From positions 2,197,501 to 2,261,500 of the forward strand of contig NZ_JAPZBC010000001.1 of NCBI RefSeq assembly GCF_027460265.1: a stretch of 64,000 nt of DNA, written 5' to 3'. Origin of the DNA: Streptomyces sp. WMMC940 (GTDB lineage: Bacteria; Actinomycetota; Actinomycetes; Streptomycetales; Streptomycetaceae). Of this stretch, positions 27,301 to 34,750 are shown in pieces. A program made the position numbers and the translations under genes. A model generated the notes under the pieces. The model had not been told where the DNA came from and made no database searches. It was given only the letters and a program-made list of their open reading frames with translations. How positions within the stretch are numbered: position 1 is the stretch's first letter; each line of letters starts with the position of its first letter.

Positions 27301-29252
27301 AGCTTGGCCGCGTCCGCGGCAGCCTTCGCCTGCAACTCGGCGGCGTACGCGGCCTGCTTACGGAACTCGGCCTTGGCCTGCGCGGCCTGCGCCAGAGCCC
27401 GCTGCGTGATCGTCTCGCTGTCGCCCGCGGAGGCGCGGGTGGCGGCCTCGGCAGTCTCACCGGCCTTCACCATCGCCGTCAGCGCGGCGACGGCACCCTT
27501 GGTGACCTGTGCCTTCTGCTGGCCCACCAGCAGACCACGCCCCCGCGGTGCCCCGTTCTTGTCGGCGATCGCGTAGGCAGCCTGCTCGGCGGTGTCAGAG
27601 GAAGCAGCCGAGTTCTTGGCCTTCTCCAACTGGGCCTTGAGCACGGCCAGTTGCTTCTTCGCCCCGGCCTGGGTGTCGATGACACCCTTCTTGGCCTTGG
27701 CGAACTGCGCCTTGTCCGGGTACGACAGGCTGTCCGTCCCCTTGTGCCCGGACGGCTTGATCAGGAACTTCTGCGCACTGGCGTTCTTGCAGTCCCACAG
27801 CCGCGCGTCGGTGCTCTTGGTGAACGCGCTCAGGTCCAGGCACTTGCCCGTGGACAGGCTCTTCAGGGGCGAGGCGGCACGGACGTCGCCCTTCCACGAC
27901 TGCCCCTTGGACTTGTAGCAGTCGGAGATCTGGATCTTCGTACCGTTCGCCGACGCGTTCCCTGCCACGTCAAGGCACTTGAACGAACCGACGTTACGTA
28001 TGTGAAGGTCGTCCTCGCTGCCTTCCAGCATCCACTGCTGCGCCGCGCCGCGGTTGCAGGTGTAGATCTGGACCGGCGTGCCATTGGTCTTGCCACCGCC
28101 CTGGACATCCAGGCACATGCCCTTGGCGCCCGGTACTTCGAGCGTCACATAGCTGTCACCGATCCAGCCCACACCACCCGCGGACCAGTAGTCCTGCCAG
28201 CGGGCGAGATGGTCGGCGACCCAGGAGTGCCCCAGCAGGTCGCCCAGCACCTTCGCGCCGGTGGCGAGGGACGCGGTGGCGTCCTTGTTGGCGGTCAGGA
28301 TCTGGTTGCGCTGAAGCTGCTGGGAGGCGATCTCCTGCTGCCACTCCGCCGCGGCGGTGGTGGAGATGTCACGCAGCACCCTGTTCGGGTCCATCGGGTC
28401 ACGCCATGCGCACGACGCGAACCTGGTCTTCAAGTCCTCGACCGCAATGCGGTGTTCCGCCGTACCCGGCTGCGGCGCGGTGCGAGGGAAGCCGCCGGAG
28501 GAGAGGAAGATGCGGGCGTTGTCCGCACCCGTCTTCTCCAGTGACCAGTCAGTCAGGTGCTCGAACGCGCCGTGCTCGGCGACCTGGCGGTCCCACTCCG
28601 GCTGCCGCGGATCGGGGTCCTTGCCGTACAGCGGCGAGCCGAGCTCCTTGACGGCCTTCACCGTCTGCTCGTCGGCCTTCGGGGTGGGATCCTGGTAGAA
28701 GTCGCTTTCGTTCTTCCAGAATCGGTCGGCGACCCACTTGGACAGGCCGGTCTGCTGGTAGAAGGTGCCCCTGTCGTCCCCCGTTCCGCCGGGAGGCTCG
28801 TGGAAGTCCGCAATGGGAGGCTGCTCCAACCCCGCGAGCGGCTTCGTCCACGTGTCCCAGAGTGCATTGAGGCCGTCCGCTTCCCTGGACGCCGTGTCCT
28901 TGTCCGACTTGTACGCCTGGGCGAGCGGAGTGTCCTCCCAGTGCTGCCTGTTGGCCAGAACATGCAGCTCGTCCTGCGGCTGGTTCAGACCGTTCTGCGC
29001 GACAGCGGCCATGGACGGCCCGCCCAGGCGCAGCACGTCTCCCATCAGGCACTGGTCCTGCCGCAGTTCTTCGGCGGCTGTCTCCTCGAACCAGTCATGG
29101 GAGTTGCCGGCCGGGGCGGTCAGCCTGTCGAGAAGGCCGGGCTGAACGGCCGCGCCGCCGAGCACGGCCAGTGCGGCGACGGCCGTGACGGCGGAGGTGA
29201 ATGTTGCGGAAGTTCGTGATCTGGGTCTGAACAACCCTGGTACCGGGCGCAA
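24351..29252 (-). CDS. Secreted polymorphic toxin: ricin-B lectin, Ala-rich coiled coil, HINT, novel C-terminal domain
   Basis: 1633 residues. The start is TTG 29252 with GGAGG nine bases upstream. Order: signal/anchor segment (about 15-38, TSAVTAVAALAVLGGAAV); a 330-residue N-terminal region found in Streptomyces ricin-lectin proteins; a ricin-type beta-trefoil (368-500) with repeated CLDV/CLDL and QQW/QSW motifs; a very long Ala/Lys/Glu/Asp-rich coiled-coil stalk (about 510-1165); a Cys-containing pretoxin region with CAWAASNFIPGKALGK; a HINT domain (about 1351-1489, FPGTTRVLMADG to VYDLTVDDLHTFFVLAG and VLVHN); and a 144-residue C-terminal effector from Cys1490, not recognised. VLVHN-C is the expected self-cleavage site that frees the effector. 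The putative immunity gene follows 10 nt downstream. The architecture predicts lectin-guided delivery of a toxin to rival cells. Confidence 0.85.
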   Translation of the reverse strand: MRPVPGLFRPRSRTSATFTSAVTAVAALAVLGGAAVQPGLLDRLTAPAGNSHDWFEETAAEELRQDQCLMGDVLRLGGPSMAAVAQNGLNQPQDELHVLANRQHWEDTPLAQAYKSDKDTASREADGLNALWDTWTKPLAGLEQPPIADFHEPPGGTGDDRGTFYQQTGLSKWVADRFWKNESDFYQDPTPKADEQTVKAVKELGSPLYGKDPDPRQPEWDRQVAEHGAFEHLTDWSLEKTGADNARIFLSSGGFPRTAPQPGTAEHRIAVEDLKTRFASCAWRDPMDPNRVLRDISTTAAAEWQQEIASQQLQRNQILTANKDATASLATGAKVLGDLLGHSWVADHLARWQDYWSAGGVGWIGDSYVTLEVPGAKGMCLDVQGGGKTNGTPVQIYTCNRGAAQQWMLEGSEDDLHIRNVGSFKCLDVAGNASANGTKIQISDCYKSKGQSWKGDVRAASPLKSLSTGKCLDLSAFTKSTDARLWDCKNASAQKFLIKPSGHKGTDSLSYPDKAQFAKAKKGVIDTQAGAKKQLAVLKAQLEKAKNSAASSDTAEQAAYAIADKNGAPRGRGLLVGQQKAQVTKGAVAALTAMVKAGETAEAATRASAGDSETITQRALAQAAQAKAEFRKQAAYAAELQAKAAADAAKLHRDNAKKDKETAEAKLAVALKAEADAKAAAADAHAKRLAAEAEEKTAKAEKETAAAKQAEANRHKQTAQAEAANAKDAKEKAEAAEATAVARKNDAVKARDKARDLNEDAWDAAQKADAARAKADAKEAFAQAHESDSNAQESRAAANAAAAHADDAEAAAGRARAAADAASGAAAEADAAATRAEAAAKRARSNADAAQAAKLRADAAVATATSAVADAIKASKHASEEADTAVKLADEAEKLAKTAKSHADEASKEAAKALAASARAAGFAHVTAQAAVDAGNAAAQVAKPANDAIQLGSPYVTTDSAANLVVLTGQASKSIAEQQKAVADAHARNAQAEASAAKNLADQATGDAKLAHQHAANAAAHAADARTYSKEALGYAADAAQAASRASQSLARTIEYDRQATADAAAADQAAGRAEGYAKEARASADQAALDAQSARNAADAAEQAAKDARAAADRAAAAATEAEQAAKDALKYAKEAQKAAEEAARNAANKQVSTGAGTGVGGTWYVVDEDSIEITDAKQHNPCEITVGFQGCTTTFTVTFSAVVDFFLCTNPDTTASGGTCPKRDTLLVESKRIPGLKKDVTRYFSKWQLIEMTATYQVIKAVLVQDFVDCWHGSASGCAWAASNFIPGKALGKVFEGLQALDAAMKTGVGVRDAFKALQALELDPGTLAKLNATINAYEDLYTSCKVNSFPGTTRVLMADGSQRPISQVGVGDLVKATDPASGQLQARKVTDTFKHDTRRLVDITVVGGGKLASTAGHKFYVVARGWTLVSDLRVGDRLRTPDGSVRAVTALHARSGLAPRTVYDLTVDDLHTFFVLAGATPVLVHNCKLALGWQNKGKLDEWAKLPENKFTTLSGASAKDFARMAEMAIADPKVTLHVNMTGLNELGGFMAAAQRGLRAGEAGHATDYEMSMIARALVNGQRPWSSIKFYSPSGPDGAMRVDPSTDMPDLSVLDGDLAPLKPSIIGSCHC
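24354..24785 (-). other. Unrecognised C-terminal effector domain of the toxin
   Basis: Residues 1490-1633, downstream of the HINT cleavage site. Visible features are KLDEWAKLPENKFTTLSG, an amphipathic AKDFARMAEMAIADP, LHVNMTGLNELGGF, HATDYEMSMIARAL, PWSSIKFYSPSG and a terminal SIIGSCHC with two Cys and one His. I could not match it to a nuclease, deaminase, ADP-ribosyltransferase or peptidase signature. Candidate catalytic residues (inference) are the His/Asp/Tyr/Glu of GHATDYE and the Trp/Lys of PWSSIKFY. Confidence 0.55.
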
Positions 29253-29631
29253 GAGAGGATCCTCCGTGGCGAACGAGGGCAGGCCGGGGTGACCGTCGCA
29301 GGAGGCAATGACGATGCGCGTGGTTCAGCCTGCTGTCCCTGTGCGGAGACAGGGGCAGCAGGCGGTCGAAGAGTGTGCGCGGTTGGGCCGCTGTCGCGGC
29401 ATGACGGTGCGCCCGTCCCTCCCCCGTGGCGGCGCTGTTCCCCCGGCCGCCGATTGCTGTGCGTGCGTCATGTGGAGTGGTCAAGATCCACCTCGCACGC
29501 GCGACGATCATAGATTCAGATCGGCGCCTCTGAAAAGAGGTGACCCGGCAACCGGCTTCTCCAGATATCGGCCCTCGGCCGGTCGCGGCGTCGCGCCGGT
29601 GGTCCCGGACGACAACGACGGGCCATGGAAC
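29253..29631. other. Upstream region of the toxin gene
   Basis: About 380 bp without a credible gene. On the minus strand a TATGAT -10-like box (29512-29507) could start a transcript with a leader of about 250 nt. A small hairpin CCTCT-GAAA-AGAGG sits at 29527-29540, upstream of that box. No operator resembling a known family was identified. Confidence 0.3.
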
Positions 29632-29672
29632 GACCGTGGGCCGCACCCCTGCGAAGGGTGCGGCCCACGGTC
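29632..29672. terminator. 17-bp-stem terminator
   Basis: Perfect arms GACCGTGGGCCGCACCC (29632-29648) and its complement (29656-29672) with a 7-nt loop lie 24 bp beyond the stop of the minus-strand trio at 29696. There is no long T-run on either side, as usual in this genus. Confidence 0.85.
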
Positions 29673-29695
29673 TCTTTCCGCGGCTCCCGGAAGAA

Positions 29696-31018
29696 TCAGC
29701 CGGCGTTCCCGCCGGTGAAGTAGTTCTGCAGGCCGGGCACGGACAGCGTGCCGCCGAACTGGCCGGCCTGGGTCACCTTGACGTCGGTGAACATGGCGAA
29801 CGGGACGTTCAGCGGCGGCGGGGTCTTCGGGCTGAACGTGACCGGGATGATGCCGAAGAGGTTGCCCTTCAGCTCCTCCGTGTACATGGTCACCGTGCCG
29901 TTGCGGATGGTGGAGGTGGAGCCCCGCTGCGCCCTGACGTGGGCCGTGGTGCCGTTGGGGCCCTGCACCAGTTGGTGGAGGTCCTTGATGTCCACGCCCG
30001 AGGCGGTGAACTTCAGGACCTTCTTGATCTTTCCGCTGCCGGTCCTCACCTCGACGATTCCCTTGTAGTCGAGGCCCGTCAGGGTCAGCCGGGAGCTCTC
30101 CAGCACCCACGGCTCGTCCGGCAGCGCCGGGATGCCGGGCTCCGCCTTGGCGTTGGCGAGTGCCTCCGGGTCGGCGGTCGGGCACGGGAAGCGCGGCTTG
30201 CCGTCGGCGCCCTCGGGGATGTCCTCGTCCTTGACGGGGTCGAGGCCCTTGACCTTGTCGTCCAGCTCCTCCACCTCGGCGCCGGCCTTCTCGGCGGCGT
30301 CCTTGATGGCTTCCTTGGTCTTGTCCGCGGCTTCGTCGGCCGCGTCGGTCACGTCCGAGACCGCGTCCTTCACCGGCTCGGTGGGCTTCGACGCGGTGTC
30401 CTCGGCCGGCTTCGACGGTTCCTCGGCGGGCTCGGTCGACTCGCTCGCGGCCGGGGCGGCCTCCGGCTCCTCGTCGGGGCCGTCGAAGAGGTCCTTGATG
30501 GCGTCGCCGACACCCAGCGGGTCGAGCGGGTTCCGGGTCTCGGACTCGCTCGGGGTGGGCGTCGGGGACGGGTCGGCCTGCTCCGGCGAGTCGTCGTCCG
30601 CGCGACCGGGGTCGGAGGCGGAGGGGCTCGCCCCGGGCTTCGGCTCGTCGGTCTGCTCGTCGGTCTGCTCTTCCGCGGAACCGCTCGGGGACGGCTCGGG
30701 CTTGTCCGTCTCCTCCTCGGACGGCTTCTCCGACTCCGAGGCGGACGGCGACGCGGACTCGCTGGGCTCGTCCGACCGCGTCACGCAGGGACCGGGGGCG
30801 AACGGGATCTCCTGCTTGTCGTCGGCCAGCGCCAGCTTCGGGGTCAGGCCCATGCCCACGAAGACCGCGGTGGGCATGGCGGCGATGGCCATCGCCTTGC
30901 CGGCGGGTATCTGGAGCTTCGTGAACAATCTCTTCCGGGGGGCGGCGTGGCGCGGTCCTCCGGGCGTCCGCCCGTCGGTACCGAGGTCCGCCGCCGGCTG
31001 AATCTGATCACCCCGCAC
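29696..31018 (-). CDS. Secreted or membrane-tethered Ser/Pro/Glu-rich protein, third gene of the DUF6230 operon
   Basis: 440 residues from GTG 31018, which overlaps the previous gene's stop by 11 nt and follows GGAGGAACA. An upstream ATG (31045) lacks a ribosome binding site. A signal-like segment (LQIPAGKAMAIAAMPTAVFVGMG) is followed by about 110 residues of acidic Ser/Pro/Glu-rich low complexity (cell-wall spacer type) and a charged region with AEEPSKPAEDTASKPTEPVK. The folded C-terminal domain (about 260-440) is beta-rich: PWVLESSRLTLTGLDYKGIV, KKVLKFTASGVDIKDLHQLV and GNLFGIIPVTFSPKTPPPLN. I do not recognise this domain. Operon mates are a DUF6114 membrane protein and a secreted DUF6230 protein, so it probably acts at the cell surface. 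Confidence 0.75.
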   Translation of the reverse strand: MRGDQIQPAADLGTDGRTPGGPRHAAPRKRLFTKLQIPAGKAMAIAAMPTAVFVGMGLTPKLALADDKQEIPFAPGPCVTRSDEPSESASPSASESEKPSEEETDKPEPSPSGSAEEQTDEQTDEPKPGASPSASDPGRADDDSPEQADPSPTPTPSESETRNPLDPLGVGDAIKDLFDGPDEEPEAAPAASESTEPAEEPSKPAEDTASKPTEPVKDAVSDVTDAADEAADKTKEAIKDAAEKAGAEVEELDDKVKGLDPVKDEDIPEGADGKPRFPCPTADPEALANAKAEPGIPALPDEPWVLESSRLTLTGLDYKGIVEVRTGSGKIKKVLKFTASGVDIKDLHQLVQGPNGTTAHVRAQRGSTSTIRNGTVTMYTEELKGNLFGIIPVTFSPKTPPPLNVPFAMFTDVKVTQAGQFGGTLSVPGLQNYFTGGNAG

Positions 31019-31550
31019 TGTTCCTCCCGCCTTCGGCATGGGCACTGGTCTTCTGCGTGACGATGCCGTCGCCCACCTGCGGACCCGGCACCAGCGGCAC
31101 GTCCTGCCCGTCCGACGGTGCGGAGGAGGCCGGGGCCTGCTCCGCCTCGGCCTTGCCCGGTGCCCAGGAGATCGACAGCGCGCCGCCGATCAGGGCGAAG
31201 AGGAAGCCGATGAGGAAGCCGCCGATGTTGGACACCGGGAGGGAGATCAGTGCCAGGAGGATCGCGGCGACACCGGCGAACACCCGCACAATGTGGTGGA
31301 ACCACATCGTCAGCCCCAGCGTCACCAGGAGCACGCCGATGATCAGCGAGCCCGCACCCGCCGTCGTGGCCATGGCCAGCGTCATATGGCCGATCTTGAG
31401 GCTTGCGTACGGGAAGTAGGCGATCGGAATGCCGCCGAGAATGGTGAACAGGCCGGCCCAGAAAGGCCGCTGACCGCGCCAGTCGCGGAAACGCCGCTTG
31501 ACGACTCGGAGAAAGTGCTCGTTCTGCTGCCCCGGGGACTCGGCGCTCAT
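31008..31550 (-). CDS. DUF6114 family membrane protein
   Basis: 180 residues. A cytoplasmic N-terminal stretch (RRFRDWRGQRPFWAGLF) is followed by four hydrophobic segments between about residues 30 and 130: FTILGGIPIAYFPY, MTLAMATTAGAGSLIIGVLL, FAGVAAILLALISLPVSNIG and GFLIGFLFALIGGALSISW. A polar tail rich in Ala, Glu and Gln follows. It matches DUF6114, which I know only as a companion of DUF6230. It is probably the membrane platform of this operon. The stop overlaps the next gene's GTG start by 11 nt. Confidence 0.82.
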   Translation of the reverse strand: MSAESPGQQNEHFLRVVKRRFRDWRGQRPFWAGLFTILGGIPIAYFPYASLKIGHMTLAMATTAGAGSLIIGVLLVTLGLTMWFHHIVRVFAGVAAILLALISLPVSNIGGFLIGFLFALIGGALSISWAPGKAEAEQAPASSAPSDGQDVPLVPGPQVGDGIVTQKTSAHAEGGRNSAG

Positions 31551-31647
31551 GGAAAACAGCTCCCTGGAACCGGTGTTGCTCGAAGAAAGTGTGTGGATCG
31601 GGCGGACGAGCCCGCCTGCCGGCGTACCCGTCCGCCCTGGCGAGTGC

Positions 31648-32277
31648 TTAGTAGCACTCCTTGACGCCCTTGTGCAGCTTCATGCTGAGACCGCTCAGCT
31701 TGAAGGTGCCGGCGGTGGTCGCCCACGCCGTCTGCCTGACGTCGGTCAGGTGGGCCTCCTCGGCACGCTGGGCGAATCCGAAGGGGTTCGCCTGCGTACC
31801 CGGCTGGATGCCCGGCTTGTTGCTCTTGTCGCCGGCGGCGACGCCGATGTCGATGTTCTTGAAGGTGGCGTTCGCGTCGAGCGAGGCCACGTCCAGGTAC
31901 AGGTTCTCCGCCTCGACCGGCGTGCCCTTGTTGCCGGCGCGCAGCTCGAGGCTGACGTTGCCGAAGATCGGGACGTCAGGGGTGACGACCGACTGGCACA
32001 TGTTGGTGATCGTTGCGGATCCGAAGGCCGACACCGCGACGGGGTGAGCCGTCTTGTTGCCCTTGAGGTCGGTGCCCTGGGCAAGGCTTCCGTACTGGAA
32101 GAAGTCCTTGCCGTTCAGGGAACTGGCCGTCACCTTGAAGCTCTGGCCGGAGACGCTGAACGAAGCCGCCAGCGCGCCCTGGGCCAGGCCCACGCCGATC
32201 GCGGCCGTCGCGGCCACGGACGGCACCATGACGACGGCGAACCGCTTCCATCTGGTCCCACCACGAACCTGGGACAT
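31648..32277 (-). CDS. DUF6230 family secreted protein
   Basis: 209 residues from ATG 32277 with an excellent AAGGAGGAAATTT ribosome binding site. The signal peptide FAVVMVPSVAATAAIGVGLA ends at QGALAAS. The mature protein is beta-rich: FSVSGQSFKVTASSLNGKDF, TNMCQSVVTPDVPIFGNVSL, NATFKNIDIGVAAGD and FKLSGLSMKLHKGVKECY. Two Cys residues could form a disulfide. The family is sometimes called cholesterol esterase in old annotations, but I see no serine-hydrolase motif. It is the first gene of a three-gene secreted/membrane operon. Two TTACT...AGTAA elements occur in the 650-bp upstream region. Confidence 0.82.
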   Translation of the reverse strand: MSQVRGGTRWKRFAVVMVPSVAATAAIGVGLAQGALAASFSVSGQSFKVTASSLNGKDFFQYGSLAQGTDLKGNKTAHPVAVSAFGSATITNMCQSVVTPDVPIFGNVSLELRAGNKGTPVEAENLYLDVASLDANATFKNIDIGVAAGDKSNKPGIQPGTQANPFGFAQRAEEAHLTDVRQTAWATTAGTFKLSGLSMKLHKGVKECY

Positions 32278-32628
32278 AAATTTCCTCCTTCTCGGACGTA
32301 CATCTCCGGCGCGGACCGTCAAGTCCGCCCTGGGATGGGAGAAGTGCTACGTCCTCGGGAAGGAGAGCGCCGTGCCTCAGGCGCGAGCCGCGTCCGAATC
32401 ACCGGCGATCACCCCCGAGCGACAACCACTGGCCACGCCTTCGCGCAACCTCGATGGACAGGCCCTGCCGGCGGGGCAGGAACCCCCCTGTCCACGGCCG
32501 GCGCCTCTGCCGCCGGCCGACTCGGTGGGGACCCAGGACCGCGGTACGCGGCTGGCTGCCGGGCTGGTGCGGTGATGGACCGAGCGTCGCCGATCGTGGT
32601 GCATTAAACGCCGGGGCACAAGGGGGTT

Positions 32629-32646
32629 CGTTACTCACTAGTAACG
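32629..32646. promoter_or_regulatory. Operator-like inverted repeat CGTTACT-n4-AGTAACG
   Basis: Seven-base perfect arms around CACT, about 350 bp upstream of the DUF6230 start. A second element with the same TTACT/AGTAA half-sites and a 3-bp spacer lies at 32761-32773. Such half-sites are typical of TetR-family or similar dimeric repressors; a TetR gene lies 1.4 kb away. Confidence 0.4.
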
Positions 32647-32771
32647 GACCGATAACCACGCCACGACGGGGTGATGTCGCCCGGCGACACAGGGTGCCTC
32701 AGCCGGGCTCGCCGGACAGGGAGATTGCCACCGAAAAGGGGACAGAAGAACGGGGTTGATTTACTGCGAGT

Positions 32772-32817
32772 AACAGCGGCCGCGTTTACCAAGTTTTGGT
32801 AAAGCGCGGCCGCTGTT
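32772..32817. terminator. 21-bp-stem bidirectional terminator
   Basis: Arms 32772-32792 and 32796-32817 pair over 21 bp with a single bulged base. The inner part is TTTACCAA/TTGGTAAA with a 3-nt loop, the outer part is GC-rich (CAGCGGCCGCG). It lies about 107 bp beyond the stop of the minus-strand thioredoxin gene. Confidence 0.88.
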
Positions 32818-32923
32818 TGTCACTCTGTCGTCAAATCGGCCCGCGCGCCCGGCACCCCGGGCGGTGGCCCCCACCCGAGTGCGCCGCCCGGAACGGGGGC
32901 AACCGAAACCGGTCTCCTCGGCG

Positions 32924-33892
32924 TCAGAAGAGGACCCTCGCAAGTGCCGTGCGCGCCGCCGTCACCCGCGGATCGTCCGGGCCGATGACCTCGAAGAGCT
33001 CGAGCAGCCGCAGCCGGGCTGCGTCGCGGTCCTCGCCCGCCGTACGGCGCACGGTCTCGACGAGCCGGCCGAAGGCGTCCTGCACATGGCCGCCCGCGAG
33101 GTCGAGGTCCGCGGCGGCGATCTGCGCCGGTACGTCGTCGGGACGGTCGGCGGCTTCCCGACGCACCTTCTCCGGGTCCATCTCCCGCACCCGGGACAGC
33201 AGTTCCGCCTGCGCGAGGCCCAGCTTGGCCTCGGAGTTCGCGGGGTCGTCGGAGAGGACGTTCCGGTACGCCCGGATGGCACCGCCGAGGTCACCCGCGT
33301 CGAGCGCGTCGACCGCGGCCTCGAGCACCGCGTCGTGCGGGCCGGGGGCGGGCGCCGCGACGGCCGCGGAGTCGTCCGCCTCCGCGTCGACGGTCAGACC
33401 GGTGAGGCCGAAGCGCTGCTCGCCGACCTGGATCAGCTGGTCGAGGGTCTCGCGGATCTGGGGCTCCGGGGCCAGTCCCTGGAAGAGCGGCAGCGCCTGC
33501 CCGGCGACCACCGCGAAGACGGCCGGGATGCCCTGGATCCCGAACTGCTGCATCAGCATCTGGTTGGCTTCGACGTCGATCTTGGCGAGCACGAAGCGGC
33601 CGTTGTACTCGCCGGCCATCCGCTCCAGCACCGGGCTCAGCTGCTTGCAGGGCTCGCACCACTCGGCCCAGAAGTCGAGGACGACCGGGACCTCCGCCGA
33701 ACGCTGGAGGACGTCCCGCTCGAAGCCCGCCTCGTCGACGTCGATCACCAGGGCGGACGGGGGCACCGCACCGCCGCCGCCCTGCCGGGCGGCCTCCGCG
33801 CGCGTCTGCTCGGCCTTGGCCTTGGCCTCACCGGCCGCCTTCACCGCGGCGAGGTCGACGACGCCGCTCATGGACATGTTCCTAGGCTGCAT
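32924..33892 (-). CDS. CnoX/YbbN-like thioredoxin-fold co-chaperone
   Basis: 322 residues. The thioredoxin domain (about 50-165) has VVLDFWAEWCEPCKQLSPV with an intact CxxC (CEPC) and GIQGIPAVFAVVAGQ containing the cis-Pro. The C-terminal half is helical with TPR-like pairs (DALDAGDLGGAIRAYRNVL, NSEAKLGLAQAELL), as in CnoX (YbbN), a redox-regulated holdase. In E. coli the CxxC is degenerate, while here both Cys are present, so oxidoreductase activity is possible. The N-terminal 45 residues are Ala/Gln-rich. The alternative start is the Met at residue 6. The gene is divergent from a TetR regulator; a 17-bp palindrome lies between them. Confidence 0.88.
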   Translation of the reverse strand: MQPRNMSMSGVVDLAAVKAAGEAKAKAEQTRAEAARQGGGGAVPPSALVIDVDEAGFERDVLQRSAEVPVVLDFWAEWCEPCKQLSPVLERMAGEYNGRFVLAKIDVEANQMLMQQFGIQGIPAVFAVVAGQALPLFQGLAPEPQIRETLDQLIQVGEQRFGLTGLTVDAEADDSAAVAAPAPGPHDAVLEAAVDALDAGDLGGAIRAYRNVLSDDPANSEAKLGLAQAELLSRVREMDPEKVRREAADRPDDVPAQIAAADLDLAGGHVQDAFGRLVETVRRTAGEDRDAARLRLLELFEVIGPDDPRVTAARTALARVLF

Positions 33893-34019
33893 GAGTACAT
33901 CCTCCCCCCTCGGCGCGCACGAGTGAAAAATCCGGAGCGCCGGGCCTGTGCACCGGTCGTGCGCACCGGCCCCGCGCGCCCGCGCCGGGTCCCCACCCGG
34001 CGCCAGCGGCTGTCGCTTT

Positions 34020-34036
34020 CGCTACGAGTCGTAGCG
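34020..34036. promoter_or_regulatory. 17-bp palindromic operator between the thioredoxin and TetR genes
   Basis: CGCTACGAGTCGTAGCG is a perfect eight-base inverted repeat around a single central base. It lies in the divergent promoter region, 127 bp from the thioredoxin start and about 85 bp from the TetR start. The size and symmetry suit a TetR dimer, so autoregulation and control of the thioredoxin gene are likely (inference). Confidence 0.6.
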
Positions 34037-34120
34037 TAACTCTTCCTTGGGGGTGCCGGGGCACGCCCACCGGTGAAGTGGCTCACAGCGATCCACCTAC
34101 TGGCCGGTATGGTCGCCTCC

Positions 34121-34750
34121 ATGTGCAGTCACCGTCGCCGGATCACCCCCCGTACCGGCCGTCCCCGCAGTGCCGAGGCGGACGCCGCCATCCTCGACGC
34201 CACCAGGGCCGCACTGGTGGAGCTGGGGTGGTCGAAGCTGACGCTCGGCGACGTGGCGACCCGGGCCGGGGTGGCGAAGACGACGGTCTACCGGCGCTGG
34301 GCGGGCAAGAACGAACTGGTGGTGGACGCGGTCGCGGAGCTCTTCGACGAGCTGGAACTGCCCGACCGGGGCAGCCTCGCCGCGGACATCGAGGGCGTGG
34401 TGCTCCAGTTCGCCGCGCTGCTGGAACGGCCGGAGGCCAGGACGGCGCTGATGGCCGTGGTGGCGGAGTCGACGACCGACGAACCACTGCGCGAGCGGAT
34501 CAGGGTCTCGATCGTGGACCGGCAGAAACGGCTGGTTCTGGAGGGTCGCGCCAGGGCACAGGCGCGCGGCGAGCTCCCGGAGGAGACCGACCCGGCGGCG
34601 GCCGCCCGCACCGCCGACCTGATCTTCGACGTGATCGCGGGCGCGGTCGTGCACCGGGCGCTGGTGAGCTGCGAACCCGTCGACGAGAACTGGGTCCGCC
34701 GCTTCACCGCGGTGCTGCTGGGCGGACTGGGGGCGGCGGCGCAGACCTGA
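34121..34750 (+). CDS. TetR-family transcriptional regulator
   Basis: 209 residues from ATG 34121. The N-terminal DNA-binding domain is clear: RSAEADAAILDATRAALVEL, LTLGDVATRAGVAKTTVYRRW and KNELVVDAVAELFDELEL. The C-terminal ligand domain resembles TetR_C groups with RTALMAVVAESTTDEPLRER and a late RTADLIFDVIAGAVVHRAL. A -10-like TATGGT ends 7 nt before this ATG and no Shine-Dalgarno is present, which favours a leaderless message. Earlier in-frame starts at 34073 (GTG) and 34109 (ATG) are possible. The likely operator is the 17-bp palindrome at 34020. The ligand is unknown. Confidence 0.88.
   Translation: MCSHRRRITPRTGRPRSAEADAAILDATRAALVELGWSKLTLGDVATRAGVAKTTVYRRWAGKNELVVDAVAELFDELELPDRGSLAADIEGVVLQFAALLERPEARTALMAVVAESTTDEPLRERIRVSIVDRQKRLVLEGRARAQARGELPEETDPAAAARTADLIFDVIAGAVVHRALVSCEPVDENWVRRFTAVLLGGLGAAAQT

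Larger units (their letters stand above)
32278..32923. other. 646-bp intergenic region with two operator-like repeats and a terminator
   Basis: No credible gene. The part next to the DUF6230 gene is moderately GC-rich. Around 32600-32775 the DNA is less GC-rich and contains TTACTCACTAGTAA (32631-32644) and TTACTGCGAGTAA (32761-32773). A very strong hairpin follows at 32772-32817. Confidence 0.5.
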
